A stretch of 64,000 bases of DNA from Gp6-AA40 sp035496255 (GCA_035496255.1 DATJEU010000067.1:14201-78200); one strand, 5' to 3'. Shown: positions 27,807-37,157, numbered from the stretch's first letter. Translations and numbers: made by a program. The notes: generated by a model not told the origin, from the sequence alone.

Positions 27807-29268
27807 TCCTCGCGGCCGCGATCGCCGCCGGGTACAACGCAAGTCGTACCAGGCGCGCGCGCAGGCGCTCCGCAGCCGTCGGTCGCTGCCGTGGTTCTGT
27901 CGCGCGCGCCAGCGCTTCGATCTCATCGGCAAGCACCTCGGTCGCGGGCGTGTTCCAGCCGCGAGGCCGCACGAAGCCTTCGACGAAGCGGCGGAGGTGC
28001 GTCGCCCCGGCGTCACCGCCATCCAATGCGGCAGCGAGCGACCTGACATGGGCGTCGAGCGAGTCGTCAAGGCGGACCAGCCCGCCACACTCCTTCAACA
28101 GATAGTGGAAATGCAGCGACCCTTCCTGGGTGGCTTCGAACTCACGTGCCCGAATCGAATACACCGGACGGCCGACGATGCCCGCCTCGATCTGCGCGGT
28201 GGTGTTGATGCCGACCGCTGCGGATGCGTGATACATCGAGTCGAAAAAATCCGCCTTCGAGCCCGCATCGACCGGATTGCCGCCCTGCGGCGGCCACACG
28301 GTCACACCGGCAACGTCTCTCCATGCGGCCTGCTGCGGCGGATTCAGGATCGTGTTCGGATGCGGCCGGATCAGCAGACCTGCGTCGCGCACGCGGGCAT
28401 CGTGAGCTGACCGGATCGCGGTGATCCACTTGACGATGAAGTCGGCTTCGGTGGCGGCGATGAATCGCGACGAGCAGAGGTAGAGAACGATCGGGCGCTC
28501 CGCCGGCAGTCCGACCTTCGCGCAGAACTCCGCTCTCGTCGTCGACGGCTTCCGCGCGAACCACGAGTCGAACACCGGTGCGCCGGTCGCGACAACATGG
28601 GCGGGCTCGATGCCGTGGAACGTCACCGCCTCGCGCTGCTGCACGGCGTTCCAGACGAACACGCGATCCGGCGCCACGTGGATCAATCCTTTGTTGGTCA
28701 GGTTGTCCCAGCTGTGCACGCACAACCCGCTGGGGATACCGAGGGCTCGCGCGGCCTTCACGTATTCGACCTGGTCGGACGCAAGGTCGATGAGCGGCGT
28801 CACCAACACCACGTCCGGGTTCACGCCAGCGACAAAGCGCCGGATCCGTGGATCGACGGGAAGCGTCTGTTCAAGCCGCGCGCGCAGTCGCATCAGCGAA
28901 GCAATGCCGTCGGGCGACGCGACCGCCCGGCGATCGATCCGCTGCTGCAGCCATGGGCTGACGTGCCGGGAGGCACGCTTTCTCAGCGGTCGCGCGGCGG
29001 CGAATTCCGGCTGCCGGTATCGAGCGTAGTCGGCGGCGCTGCGCACGGTGCGCGCCAACGCACTCCAGCGGTGCGGCTGCATCTTCACCCGCTCGTGCGT
29101 GATCGACGGGCAGTCCGCCACCAATGCCTGCAGCACGCCGCGCTCGCTCTCCTCGTCGCGCATGGCGAACGCCAGATGGACCTGGTGCCCGCGGCGAGCC
29201 AGCTCGCGGAGCGTGGAGGCAAAGTTCCGCAGCGCCCCGGCGTGGCGCATGGAGAACAGAATCCGCAT
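27763..29268 (-). CDS. Glycosyltransferase-like (GT-B fold) protein of unknown substrate
   Basis: A 501-residue protein that starts 'MRILFSMRHAGALRNFASTL', a typical N-terminal Rossmann half, and has a second half with 'RPIVLYLCSSRFIAATEADF', 'LLIRPHPNTILNPPQQAAW' and 'SAAVGINTTAQIEAGIVGRP'. The 'RPHPN' and 'NTTAQIEAGIVGRPV' motifs resemble CDP-glycerol glycerophosphotransferases and capsule/KDO transferases of the GT-B type. No membrane helix or signal peptide is clear. It stands alone without other polysaccharide genes, and its role is unresolved. The C-terminal ~50 residues are Arg/Ala-rich and overlap the small membrane protein gene. Confidence 0.75.
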   Translation of the reverse strand: MRILFSMRHAGALRNFASTLRELARRGHQVHLAFAMRDEESERGVLQALVADCPSITHERVKMQPHRWSALARTVRSAADYARYRQPEFAAARPLRKRASRHVSPWLQQRIDRRAVASPDGIASLMRLRARLEQTLPVDPRIRRFVAGVNPDVVLVTPLIDLASDQVEYVKAARALGIPSGLCVHSWDNLTNKGLIHVAPDRVFVWNAVQQREAVTFHGIEPAHVVATGAPVFDSWFARKPSTTRAEFCAKVGLPAERPIVLYLCSSRFIAATEADFIVKWITAIRSAHDARVRDAGLLIRPHPNTILNPPQQAAWRDVAGVTVWPPQGGNPVDAGSKADFFDSMYHASAAVGINTTAQIEAGIVGRPVYSIRAREFEATQEGSLHFHYLLKECGGLVRLDDSLDAHVRSLAAALDGGDAGATHLRRFVEGFVRPRGWNTPATEVLADEIEALARATEPRQRPTAAERLRARLVRLALYPAAIAAARITPARRGSRESAER

Positions 29269-29282
29269 CTAGCGGCGTGATG

Positions 29283-29322
29283 TCATCACGATTCGAGAAT
29301 CATGATTCAAGAATCAAGAATC
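29283..29322. repeat. GAATCA word repeat with central palindrome
   Basis: ATTCGAGAATCATGATTCAA followed by GAATCAAGAATCA contains the 12-base perfect palindrome GAATCATGATTC (29297-29308). It fills the short gap between the AOR gene end and the glycosyltransferase-like gene start. Confidence 0.65.
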
Positions 29323-31093
29323 ACGAAAGCTCCGCCCGCTGCCGGTGATACTCGGCGATCAGCGCGTCGAGCGATTCGCGGGTCAGGAGGGCGGCGGGAT
29401 CATTGGGTAGGGCCCGATCGAGAAAGCGATCCGGCAGCGTGTCTTCGTCCAGCGTCCAGCCGGCCAGCACGTTGAACTGATGCTTGGCGGCGACGATACG
29501 GCGAGCCGTGGCCCGGAGTTCGTCGGCGGTCACGTCCCACCCGGTGACGGCGCGGAGCATGGCCGACGATTCCGCATAGATGTCGGTGAATACGCCGCGC
29601 AGGAACTTGCAGAGAATCAGCGAGTCCATCAGCGCCGCGCGATCCTCCGTCTCGATCGCATGGCGGACCGATTCCAGCGTCGCGTTGCGGCGATCGACCT
29701 TGTCGGAAAAATCGACCTCGTAGGCGCCGCTCCGGTTGTGATCCGCGCCGCGCGCGCCCACCGCAAACCCCAGCGCCATCGTCTGCAGCGCCCGCGGCTC
29801 GTAGCCGGGAATTTCGAGACCCTTGACCTGCGGCGCGAAGGCGAGGCTGCCGCGCCCGATCTGCTCCGCCGCCCGGCGACTGCCTTCGCCGAGCAGGGCG
29901 CCAATGCCCTCGCGGCGGCCGATCAGCTCGATCGCGCGGAGCATGGCGGCGCCGTCACCGAAGCGTAACCAGGACTCGTCGAGCAGGCCTCGCTCGACGC
30001 ACTCCATCGCAAACGCGATCGTGCCGCCGGTACTGATCGTGTCGATGCCGAGCTCATCGCACCGCTGCGATGCACGCAGCACGGCGTCGCTGTCGCCAAC
30101 GCCGCAGAGCGATCCGAGCGCGAACAGGCTCTCGTATTCGACGCGCACGCCGGCGGGACTACTGTGCGGATCGCCGGCACCGCTTTGTGGTGTCCGGCCG
30201 ACAGCGTAGATGTGCTCGCAGCCGATTGTGCAGGCGACGCAGCTTGCGCGTGTCTTCTCGCGCTGAGCGGCCAGCTCCTGCGGCGACAGGTTGATGGCCT
30301 CCTCGAAGGTCCCGCTCTGGAAATTGCGAGTCGGCAACGTGCCGAAGCGGTTGAAGGTCAGCAGGTTCGTTGCCGTACCGAGCTCGCGGTATTTCGCCGT
30401 CGCCGGCCCGAACGAGCGCTTCGACAGATCGCGACTGAGCTCGGTCACCCGCTTCGGGTCGGCAAACTCGCAGTACTGCTTGCCGCGGACGGCGATCGCC
30501 TTGATCCGCTTGCTGCCGAGCACCGCCCCGCTGCCGCCGCGACCGGCATGCCGGCCATCGTGCGAAATCGTCGCGTAGCGGACGGCGCGCTCGCCCGCCG
30601 GCCCGATCGACGCGATGCGATAGTCACTCCCGAGTCGCGCCCGCAACTTCTCTTCGGTGGCGGGACACGACTCCCCACGAACGTCATCGGCTGCTTCGAG
30701 CCGCACGTCGCCGTCGTCGATGACCAGCACCGACAGTTCGGGCGCACGACCGACGATGACGATGGCGTCGCAGCCGCAGCGCTTGCCGGCCAGCGCGAAG
30801 CCGCTGCTGGCGAGCGAGTCGTTGATGCGATTGGTCAGGGGGCTCTTCGAGACGACCGCGAACTTCGCGGATGTGGTCAGAGGGCTGCCGACGAGTGGTG
30901 AGAACGCGAAGACGATCGGCGCTTCAGGCGCCAGCGGGTCGGAGACCGCGGATCCCTGGTCGAGGAGCAGCCGCGCACCCAGCCCACTGCCACCGAGGTA
31001 CTGCCGCACGACTTCCTCCGGCAGCGGCACGCGCGTCGCGGTGCCGGTGCCGGCGTCGATGCGGAGGTAGAAGCCGTGGTAACCGGGAGGCAT
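29321..31093 (-). CDS. Tungsten-type aldehyde ferredoxin oxidoreductase (AOR family)
   Basis: A 590-residue cytosolic enzyme that would oxidise aldehydes to acids (or reduce acids) with a W- or Mo-bispterin. AOR signatures: 'YLGGSGLGARLLL', 'FAFSPLVGSPLTTSAKFAVV', 'GRGGSGAVLGSKRIKAIAVR', cluster Cys in 'CVACTIGCEH' and a later Cys in 'LILCKFLRGVF', plus pterin-binding 'LEIPGYEPRALQTMALGFAV' and 'RGADHNRSG'. Length and order are those of full AOR. It follows a MoaD-like gene by 82 bases. Its electron acceptor is not encoded next door; no ferredoxin gene is seen. Aldehyde oxidation in a W-dependent way agrees with the MoeA duplication nearby. Confidence 0.93.
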   Translation of the reverse strand: MPPGYHGFYLRIDAGTGTATRVPLPEEVVRQYLGGSGLGARLLLDQGSAVSDPLAPEAPIVFAFSPLVGSPLTTSAKFAVVSKSPLTNRINDSLASSGFALAGKRCGCDAIVIVGRAPELSVLVIDDGDVRLEAADDVRGESCPATEEKLRARLGSDYRIASIGPAGERAVRYATISHDGRHAGRGGSGAVLGSKRIKAIAVRGKQYCEFADPKRVTELSRDLSKRSFGPATAKYRELGTATNLLTFNRFGTLPTRNFQSGTFEEAINLSPQELAAQREKTRASCVACTIGCEHIYAVGRTPQSGAGDPHSSPAGVRVEYESLFALGSLCGVGDSDAVLRASQRCDELGIDTISTGGTIAFAMECVERGLLDESWLRFGDGAAMLRAIELIGRREGIGALLGEGSRRAAEQIGRGSLAFAPQVKGLEIPGYEPRALQTMALGFAVGARGADHNRSGAYEVDFSDKVDRRNATLESVRHAIETEDRAALMDSLILCKFLRGVFTDIYAESSAMLRAVTGWDVTADELRATARRIVAAKHQFNVLAGWTLDEDTLPDRFLDRALPNDPAALLTRESLDALIAEYHRQRAELS

Positions 31094-31096
31094 GAT

Positions 31097-31172
31097 CTTT
31101 TTGGGCTTCGGGCTTCAGGCTACCGGTCTCGGGCCAGACGCGGTCCGGAGTCCGTAGCCCGGAGTCCGCAGC
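31097..31172. repeat. AGTCCGTAGCC/GGGCTTC word repeat
   Basis: GGGCTTCGGGCTTCAGGC on the left and AGTCCGTAGCCCGGAGTCCG on the right fill the gap between the MoaD-like gene and AOR. The word AGTCCGTAGCC recurs at 7748 and 54209. Confidence 0.6.
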
Positions 31173-31175
31173 CAC

Positions 31176-31430
31176 TTAGCCACCGACATCCGCCGAGAGA
31201 ATCAGCAGGTGGTCGCTATCCGCGAGCGCCCGCCGCGGGTCCGTGATGAATTCATCGCCGTTGAGGTTTGCCGCCAGCGACGGATGGAGCGACCCGCCGG
31301 CGATGAATTCGCCGAGGTCCGGGAAGCGCGCGGCGAGCAGAGCGAGGGCCTGGCCAAGCGTCGCCGCCTCGAGCTCGAGGTCAGCCACACCGGCGCGTTC
31401 GCGCGGAATACCGAGTAATTCGACGTGCAT
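31176..31430 (-). CDS. MoaD/ThiS-type sulfur carrier protein
   Basis: An 84-residue beta-grasp protein ending in the diagnostic Gly-Gly ('SADVGG'), which would be thiocarboxylated to donate sulfur to molybdopterin. Other features are 'MHVELLGIPRERAGVADLEL', 'LGQALALLAARFPDL' and 'LNGDEFITDPRRALADSDHL'. Pairing with AOR downstream suggests a pterin dedicated to that enzyme, as seen with AOR-linked MoaD genes in other organisms. Start ATG 31430 agrees with the family; the frame to 31715 has no homology. The matching MoaE is not in the window. Confidence 0.88.
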   Translation of the reverse strand: MHVELLGIPRERAGVADLELEAATLGQALALLAARFPDLGEFIAGGSLHPSLAANLNGDEFITDPRRALADSDHLLILSADVGG

Positions 31431-31445
31431 GCAGGCCGTAAACTG

Positions 31446-31451
31446 ATGATA
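31446..31451 (-). promoter_or_regulatory. Candidate extended -10 of the MoaD-AOR transcript
   Basis: On the minus strand TGCTATCAT (TGn plus -10 hexamer TATCAT) lies 15 bases before ATG 31430. The 88-base divergent region to the formate dehydrogenase gene must also contain a plus-strand promoter; I see none that is clear. Confidence 0.35.
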
Positions 31452-31518
31452 GCATTGGCTGTTACCGCACTTCAGGCCGACCCGGAGGTCAGCCTCTACG
31501 TAGCTTCCACGATTCTCA

Positions 31519-33276
31519 ATGAGCGACCCTACTCCTGCGCCTTCCTCGGGTTCCACATCTTCCCTCGCTCCCAGGGGCAAACGTTCTCGCGTCAAGGGCA
31601 CGCCGAAAGGCAGGGGCGTCCACCCGCCGGCGCGTGACGACGTGCGCGCGTTGCTCGGCGACGCCCCGCGACGGCCGGACCTGCTGATCGAATTCCTGCA
31701 CCTGATCCAGGACAAATACGGCTGCCTCTCCGCCGAACACCTGGTCGCGCTGGCCGCCGAACTGAAGATGGCGATGACCGAGGTCTACGAAGTCGCCACC
31801 TTCTACCACCACTTCGACGTGGTGAAGGACGGCGACCCCAGGCCCGCGGCCATTACCGTCCGCGTGTGCGATTCGATCGCGTGCGAGCTTGCCGGCTCGC
31901 AGGCGCTGCTCGACAAGTTGCCGTCGATCCTCGGGAAAGACGTCCGCGTCCTTCATGCGCCATGCGTCGGCCGTTGCGAAACGGCTCCGGTCGCGGTGGT
32001 CGGCAGGAATCCGCTCCCGTTCGCCACCCTCGACAAGGTGACGAAGGCGGTCGAAGGCGGGCACGTGACGCATCCACGGTCCGACGAGGCGTCCATGCAT
32101 CCGGACTTCGCGGTGGTGACGCCGGGGCATATCGACTACGACGCCTACAAGGCAGCCGGCGGCTACACGCTGGCGTCGGCGTGCGTCAACGGCCGACGTC
32201 TCGCGGCCGAGATCATCGCCATCATGGAGGACTCGGGCCTGCGCGGCCTCGGCGGCGCAGGCTTCCCGGCCGGCCGCAAATGGAAGCTGGTGTCGCAGGA
32301 GCCGGCGCCGCGGCTGATGGCGATCAACATCGACGAAGGCGAGCCGGGCACGTTCAAGGATCGCTACTACCTCGAACGCGATCCGCATCGCTTCCTCGAG
32401 GGCGCGATCATCGCGGCGTGGGCGGTCGGTATCGACGAGGTCTACATCTACCTGCGCGACGAGTACCACGGCTGCCGGGCGATCCTGGAACAGGAGCTGA
32501 CGAAACTGCAGGCGAATCCGCCGTGCACGCTGCCGGCGTTGCACCTGCGGCGTGGTGCCGGCGCCTACATCTGCGGCGAAGAGTCCGCGATGATCGAGTC
32601 GATCGAAGGCAAGCGCGGCGAGCCGCGCCTGCGTCCGCCGTATGTCGCGCAGGTCGGTCTCTTCGGCCGTCCGACACTGGAGCACAACATGGAAACGCTC
32701 CACTGGGTCCGCGACATCGTCGAAAAGGGCGCGGCCTGGTTCTCGGGCCACGGACGCAATGGCCGCAAGGGCCTGCGTTCGTTCTCGGTGAGCGGACGTG
32801 TGAAGAAACCCGGCGTGCACCTGGCGCCGGCCGGCATCACGCTGCAGGAGCTCATCGACGAGTACTGCGGCGGCATGCTGGATGGCCACACGCTGTACGG
32901 CTACCTGCCCGGCGGCGCGTCCGGCGGCATCCTGCCTGCCTCGATGGCGAATATCCCGCTGGACTTCGACACCCTGCAGCCCTACGGCTGCTTCATCGGC
33001 TCGGCCGCCATCGTCGTGTTCTCCGACAAGGATTCGGCAACCGGCACCGCGCGCAACCTGATGAAGTTCTTCGCGGACGAGTCGTGTGGACAGTGCACGC
33101 CCTGCCGCGTCGGCACCGAGAAGGCGCTCGGGCTGATGAAATCGAAGCAGTGGGATCAGGACCTGCTGAAGGAGCTGTCGCAGGCGATGATGGACGCATC
33201 GATTTGCGGACTGGGCCAGGCCGCGCCCAATCCTGTGCTCTCTGTTCTGAAATACTTCCCGAAAGAGGTCGTGTAG
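31519..33276 (+). CDS. NAD-dependent formate dehydrogenase diaphorase subunit (NuoE-NuoF fusion)
   Basis: A 585-residue protein combining NuoE (about 40-190; [2Fe-2S] Cys at C117, C122, C149, C153 in 'VRVCDSIAC' and 'APCVGRC') and NuoF (about 195-585; FMN/NADH site 'GLGGAGFPAGRKW', 'ICGEESAMIESIEG', [4Fe-4S] 'CGQCTPCRVGT'). It would accept electrons from the FdhF subunit encoded 56 bases downstream and reduce NAD+, like FdsB/FdsG of cytosolic formate dehydrogenases but fused. No separate FdsG-like gene is present, which agrees with the fusion. The first 35 residues are low-complexity Ser/Pro/Lys. Confidence 0.93.
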   Translation: MSDPTPAPSSGSTSSLAPRGKRSRVKGTPKGRGVHPPARDDVRALLGDAPRRPDLLIEFLHLIQDKYGCLSAEHLVALAAELKMAMTEVYEVATFYHHFDVVKDGDPRPAAITVRVCDSIACELAGSQALLDKLPSILGKDVRVLHAPCVGRCETAPVAVVGRNPLPFATLDKVTKAVEGGHVTHPRSDEASMHPDFAVVTPGHIDYDAYKAAGGYTLASACVNGRRLAAEIIAIMEDSGLRGLGGAGFPAGRKWKLVSQEPAPRLMAINIDEGEPGTFKDRYYLERDPHRFLEGAIIAAWAVGIDEVYIYLRDEYHGCRAILEQELTKLQANPPCTLPALHLRRGAGAYICGEESAMIESIEGKRGEPRLRPPYVAQVGLFGRPTLEHNMETLHWVRDIVEKGAAWFSGHGRNGRKGLRSFSVSGRVKKPGVHLAPAGITLQELIDEYCGGMLDGHTLYGYLPGGASGGILPASMANIPLDFDTLQPYGCFIGSAAIVVFSDKDSATGTARNLMKFFADESCGQCTPCRVGTEKALGLMKSKQWDQDLLKELSQAMMDASICGLGQAAPNPVLSVLKYFPKEVV

Positions 33277-33279
33277 GGA

Positions 33280-33322
33280 GGCCCTTTCATGGGCCGCCAT
33301 GCGCCGACCTTCATGGTCCGCC
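33280..33322. repeat. Family C palindromes (TTCAT loop)
   Basis: GGCCC-TTTCAT-GGGCC (33280-33295) and GACC-TTCAT-GGTC (33306-33318) lie between the two formate dehydrogenase genes. The TTCAT loop inside a GGACC/GGTCC stem recurs at 48213 and 55990. Confidence 0.75.
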
Positions 33323-33332
33323 GGTAGACGAG

Positions 33333-36143
33333 ATGCATCAGACCAACACCCTCGAACAGCACCTGATTACCTTCACCCTCAACGGGAAGAAAGTGGTCGC
33401 TCCTGCCGACCAGACGATTCTTGACGCCGCCGATCACCACGGCATCGAAGTGCCGCGGCTCTGCTACATGGAGGGGATGCGCGCCGACGGCAACTGCCGC
33501 ACGTGCATGGTGGAGATCAAGGGTGAACGCGTCCTCGCGCCGTCGTGCTGCCGCTATCCGAAGGAAGGGATGGAGGTCACGACGAACAGCGACCGCGCGG
33601 TGATCAGCCAGAAGATGTCGCTGGAGCTGCTGCTGGCCGACGTGCCGGAGGCGGAATACACGCTGAATTCCGAGCTCGATTTCTGGGCGAAGAAGATGCG
33701 CATCGGCAAGCCGCGCTTCGGCGAGCGGCCGCAGCCAACAGCGGACCTTTCGCACCCGGCGATGGCCGTCCATCTCGACGCGTGCATCCAGTGCAAGCGC
33801 TGCGTGCGTGCCTGTCGCGAAGAACAGGTGAACGACGTCATCGGCTACGCGTTCCGCGGCAGCCAGTCGAAGATCGTGTTCGACCTCGACGATCCGATGG
33901 GGGCGTCGACCTGCGTCGCCTGTGGTGAATGCGTGCAGGCGTGCCCGACCGGTGCGCTCATGCCGGCGCGCGATGTCGGCCTGATGGCTCCAGACAAGCA
34001 GGTGGATTCGGTCTGCCCGTACTGCGGCGTCGGTTGTCAGCTCACCTACAACGTCCGCGACAACAAGATCATCTACGTCCAGGGCAAGGACGGTCCGGCG
34101 AACTCGAGCCGGCTGTGCGTCAAGGGCCGCTACGGCTTCGACTACGTGCAGCACAAGCACCGCCTCACCAAGCCGCTGATCCGCAAACCCGGTGTGCCCA
34201 AGACGAAGGACTTCGTCGTCGATCCGGAGAAGTGGCAGGAGGTCTTCCGCGAAGCGACGTGGGAAGAGGCGATGGCGGTGGCGGCGAAAGGGCTGCGCGA
34301 CATCCGCGACACGCACGGCAAGCGCGCGCTGGCCGGCTTCGGATCCGCCAAGGGCACCAACGAAGAGGCGTATCTGTTCCAGAAGCTGGTTCGCGCCGGC
34401 TTCGGGTCGAACAACGTCGATCACTGCACGCGGCTGTGCCACGCGTCGAGCGTCGCCGCGCTGATGGAAGGCATCAACTCGGGCGCGGTCTCGAACCAGG
34501 TTCGCGACGTCATCAACTCCGAAGTGATCTTCCTGATCGGCTCGAACCCGACGGTCAACCATCCGGTGGCCGCAACGTGGCTGAAGAACGCGGTGAAAGG
34601 CGGCGCCAAGCTGATCGTCGCCGACCCGCGGCGCAGCGACATGGCGCGCCACGCCACCTGGTATCTGCAGTTCAACCCCGATACCGACGTCGCGCTGCTG
34701 AACGCGATGCTCAACGTGATCGTCACCGAGGGCCTGGTCGACGAGAAGTTCATCGCCGACCGCACGTCGGGTTACGCGGCGCTGGCGGAGAACGTGAAGA
34801 AGTTCACGCCCGAGGCAATGGCGCCAATCTGCGGTATCCCCGCGGAGACGATTCGCGAAGTCGCGCGCGTCTACGCCACGTCGAAGGCGTCGATCATCCT
34901 CTGGGGCATGGGCATCTCCCAGCACGTGCACGGCACGGACAACGCCCGCTGCCTGATCGCCCTCGCGCTCTCCACGGGTCAGATCGGCAAGCCGGGGTCG
35001 GGCCTGCACCCGCTGCGCGGCCAGAACAACGTGCAGGGCGCGTCCGACTCGGGCCTCATCCCGATGTTCTACCCGGACTACCAGCGGGTGGGCTCGGCCG
35101 AGGTGAGAGCGCGCTTCGAAAAGCTGTGGGGTGCGGAACTGGATCCCGACCCCGGCCTGACGGTCGTGGAAATCATGCACGCCGCGAAGAAGCACGAGAT
35201 CCGCGGGATGTACATCATGGGTGAGAACCCGGCGATGTCCGATCCCGACGTCGATCACGCGCGCGAGGCGATGGCGGCGCTCGACCACCTGGTCGTCCAG
35301 GACATCTTCCTCACCGAAACCGGTTACCTCGCCGACGTGATCCTTGCCGCCACCGCGTGGCCGGAGAAAGACGGCACGGTCACCAATACCGATCGCATGG
35401 TGCAGCTCGGTCGGAAGGCGATCGACGCGCCCGGAGACGCGCGTCCGGACTTCGACCTGCTCGTCGAGCTCGGCCAGCGCATGGGACTGCCGTGGACGTA
35501 CCAGCACCCGCGCGACGTGTTCAACGAGATGCGGCAGTGCATGGACTCGATCGCGGGCATCACCTGGGATCGTCTCGAACGGGAGTCCTCGGTCACGTAC
35601 CCGTGCGTGAAGGAGGGCGACCCTGGCGATCCGGTGGTATTCATCGAGAACTTCCCCACCGAGTCCGGACGCGGCAAGTTCGTGCCCGCCGATCTGATTT
35701 CGGCGGCCGAGCGGCCCGATGCCGAGTACCCGATGGTGCTGATCACGGGCCGGCAGCTCGAACACTGGCACACCGGGTCGATGACGCGGCGCGCGTCGAA
35801 TCTCGACGCGCTCGAGCCGGAGCCGGTCGCATCGATTCATCCGCTCGACCTCGAAGGTCTCGGCATCGCGCCAGGCGGCGTCGTGACCATCGCCTCGCGC
35901 CGCGGCGAGATCACGCTCTACGCGCGGGCCGACGACGGCATGCCGCGAGGCGCGGTGTTCGTGCCGTTCTGCTTTTACGAGGCAGCCGCCAACAGGCTGA
36001 CCAATCCGGTGCTCGACCCGTTCGCCAAGATTCCGGAGTTCAAGTACTGCGCGGTCAAGGTCACGGCGGGTGGCACCGTGCCGCCGCACATGACGTTCGG
36101 CGGCGGCCAGATCCTCGAGCACGCCACGGTCGAAGTCCGGTAG
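33333..36143 (+). CDS. fdhF: Formate dehydrogenase alpha subunit, cysteine type
   Basis: A 936-residue Mo/W-bis-PGD enzyme oxidising formate to CO2 in the cytoplasm. N-terminal NuoG-like region: [2Fe-2S] Cys C44, C55, C58, C72 or C73; His-Cys3 cluster H147 and C151, C154, C157; then C161 and 'CVACGECVQACPTG' for [4Fe-4S] clusters; Mo-proximal cluster C228, C231, C235, C262. Catalytic Cys369 is in 'VDHCTRLCHASSVAAL', where E. coli FdhF has selenocysteine. The C-terminal molydop-binding domain ends at residue 936. Together with the upstream NuoEF fusion it forms an NAD-linked enzyme fed by formate from the C1 genes at 53-55 kb. No fdhD (sulfurtransferase) is seen. Confidence 0.95.
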   Translation: MHQTNTLEQHLITFTLNGKKVVAPADQTILDAADHHGIEVPRLCYMEGMRADGNCRTCMVEIKGERVLAPSCCRYPKEGMEVTTNSDRAVISQKMSLELLLADVPEAEYTLNSELDFWAKKMRIGKPRFGERPQPTADLSHPAMAVHLDACIQCKRCVRACREEQVNDVIGYAFRGSQSKIVFDLDDPMGASTCVACGECVQACPTGALMPARDVGLMAPDKQVDSVCPYCGVGCQLTYNVRDNKIIYVQGKDGPANSSRLCVKGRYGFDYVQHKHRLTKPLIRKPGVPKTKDFVVDPEKWQEVFREATWEEAMAVAAKGLRDIRDTHGKRALAGFGSAKGTNEEAYLFQKLVRAGFGSNNVDHCTRLCHASSVAALMEGINSGAVSNQVRDVINSEVIFLIGSNPTVNHPVAATWLKNAVKGGAKLIVADPRRSDMARHATWYLQFNPDTDVALLNAMLNVIVTEGLVDEKFIADRTSGYAALAENVKKFTPEAMAPICGIPAETIREVARVYATSKASIILWGMGISQHVHGTDNARCLIALALSTGQIGKPGSGLHPLRGQNNVQGASDSGLIPMFYPDYQRVGSAEVRARFEKLWGAELDPDPGLTVVEIMHAAKKHEIRGMYIMGENPAMSDPDVDHAREAMAALDHLVVQDIFLTETGYLADVILAATAWPEKDGTVTNTDRMVQLGRKAIDAPGDARPDFDLLVELGQRMGLPWTYQHPRDVFNEMRQCMDSIAGITWDRLERESSVTYPCVKEGDPGDPVVFIENFPTESGRGKFVPADLISAAERPDAEYPMVLITGRQLEHWHTGSMTRRASNLDALEPEPVASIHPLDLEGLGIAPGGVVTIASRRGEITLYARADDGMPRGAVFVPFCFYEAAANRLTNPVLDPFAKIPEFKYCAVKVTAGGTVPPHMTFGGGQILEHATVEVR

Positions 36144-36146
36144 CCC

Positions 36147-36166
36147 GCGGACCTGACAAGGTCCGC
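36147..36166. repeat. Family B palindrome after the formate dehydrogenase genes
   Basis: A perfect 8-bp stem GCGGACCT / AGGTCCGC with tetraloop GACA, 4 bases after the fdhF stop. It may end transcription weakly, but no T-run follows; its complement (loop TGTC) matches the CCTTGTCAGG elements at 5936 and 38874. Confidence 0.7.
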
Positions 36167-36227
36167 GCCACAAGACGTCGGGAGTGTCCGCGTCCGACGT
36201 GAGCTCGTCGAAGGGTCCAGACTCGCC

Positions 36228-37157
36228 TCAATTCTCCGTCGGCGTCCTGTTGATGCTGTCGATGACGATGACATCGACCGGCCCCTTGCGCTCGGCGAGC
36301 GTCAAGCCGAGGGTTTCCAGTTGCTTCGGGACGTTGATGGTCGCGACGGTGTCGAGGGCAACCGGTCGGCCGGTCTGCTGCGCCACCTGACGGGCCACCC
36401 GCAGCATACCCGCCGGAACGGGCACATCGATCTTGAACTGATACACGCCGGTCAATTGGGTAAGGTCGAACACCGGACGCTCGACTCTGCCCATGATCAC
36501 GCTGGCAAAGTCCGCCATCGTGATCCGCGTGGCATCGAGGACGTACTTGATGGGCGCGCTCGCGTCGGGGAACGGCACGAGCACGTAATTCGAGCGCGCA
36601 TTGATCGTCCGGATGCCGGTATTCAAGGACGTGATGGTGCGACTCTCTCCGTCTGGCGTCCTGGTGTCGACCGTGAACTGCTCGGGCTTGAGCTCCTTGA
36701 GCTCTGCATCCAGATCGTTCGCCTCGCCGACCGGCCGCATCTTCGTCCCGCCTGGCGCGACCATCAAATCGAAAGCCGGAATCATTCGCGGTTCGACATG
36801 TTTCTTGAGGCCCAGCCGATCGACGAGCAACGCCTCGAGCATCGCCTGAACGTCGGCCTTGGTGCATCCCGCCGGCAGCACGGCTTGAATGTCGAAGCGG
36901 AGATTGATGTCTCGCGTCCATTCGGGAACGACGAGCGTTCCGGTCTGCGGGGTGTAGATGTAGTTGAGCAACGCACCCAACGGATACGCGTGAATCTGGA
37001 GGTACGTACCGTTGATCGCAAGCGAAGTGCGCGTGGTGCCAGGCACGAACGGCCCGGCCGGCTTCACGCTGGCGACCTCGAAACGCTTGCCTGGCGTCTG
37101 CGCACCGGCGGTGGCGACGAGCGCGAGGATGGCGACGCCGACGAGGAGGGGACGCAT
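36228..37157 (-). CDS. TIGR03435 family secreted protein
   Basis: A 309-residue protein with a signal peptide (1-20, ending TAGAQ). The family markers are the opening 'RFEVASVKPAG', the middle 'MLEALLVDRLGLKKHVEPR', 'YVLDATRITMADFASVIMGR', 'RPVFDLTQLTGVYQFKIDVP' and the terminal 'DVIVIDSINRTPTEN'. TIGR03435 is a large, soil-Acidobacteria-specific family of unknown function, with tens of copies per genome. AAGGAG precedes ATG 37157 by 7 bases. It is divergent from moeA with a shared AT-rich promoter. Confidence 0.92.
   Translation of the reverse strand: MRPLLVGVAILALVATAGAQTPGKRFEVASVKPAGPFVPGTTRTSLAINGTYLQIHAYPLGALLNYIYTPQTGTLVVPEWTRDINLRFDIQAVLPAGCTKADVQAMLEALLVDRLGLKKHVEPRMIPAFDLMVAPGGTKMRPVGEANDLDAELKELKPEQFTVDTRTPDGESRTITSLNTGIRTINARSNYVLVPFPDASAPIKYVLDATRITMADFASVIMGRVERPVFDLTQLTGVYQFKIDVPVPAGMLRVARQVAQQTGRPVALDTVATINVPKQLETLGLTLAERKGPVDVIVIDSINRTPTEN

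Noticed and set aside
31866..33332. N-terminal extension that would make a 1425-residue formate dehydrogenase
   Set aside because: This part is the out-of-frame reading of the NuoE-NuoF gene; the real protein begins at ATG 33333 with a typical 2Fe-2S domain.
33156..36173. 1005-codon open frame on the minus strand opposite formate dehydrogenase
   Set aside because: Same reason: it is the antisense shadow of a gene with complete cofactor motifs.
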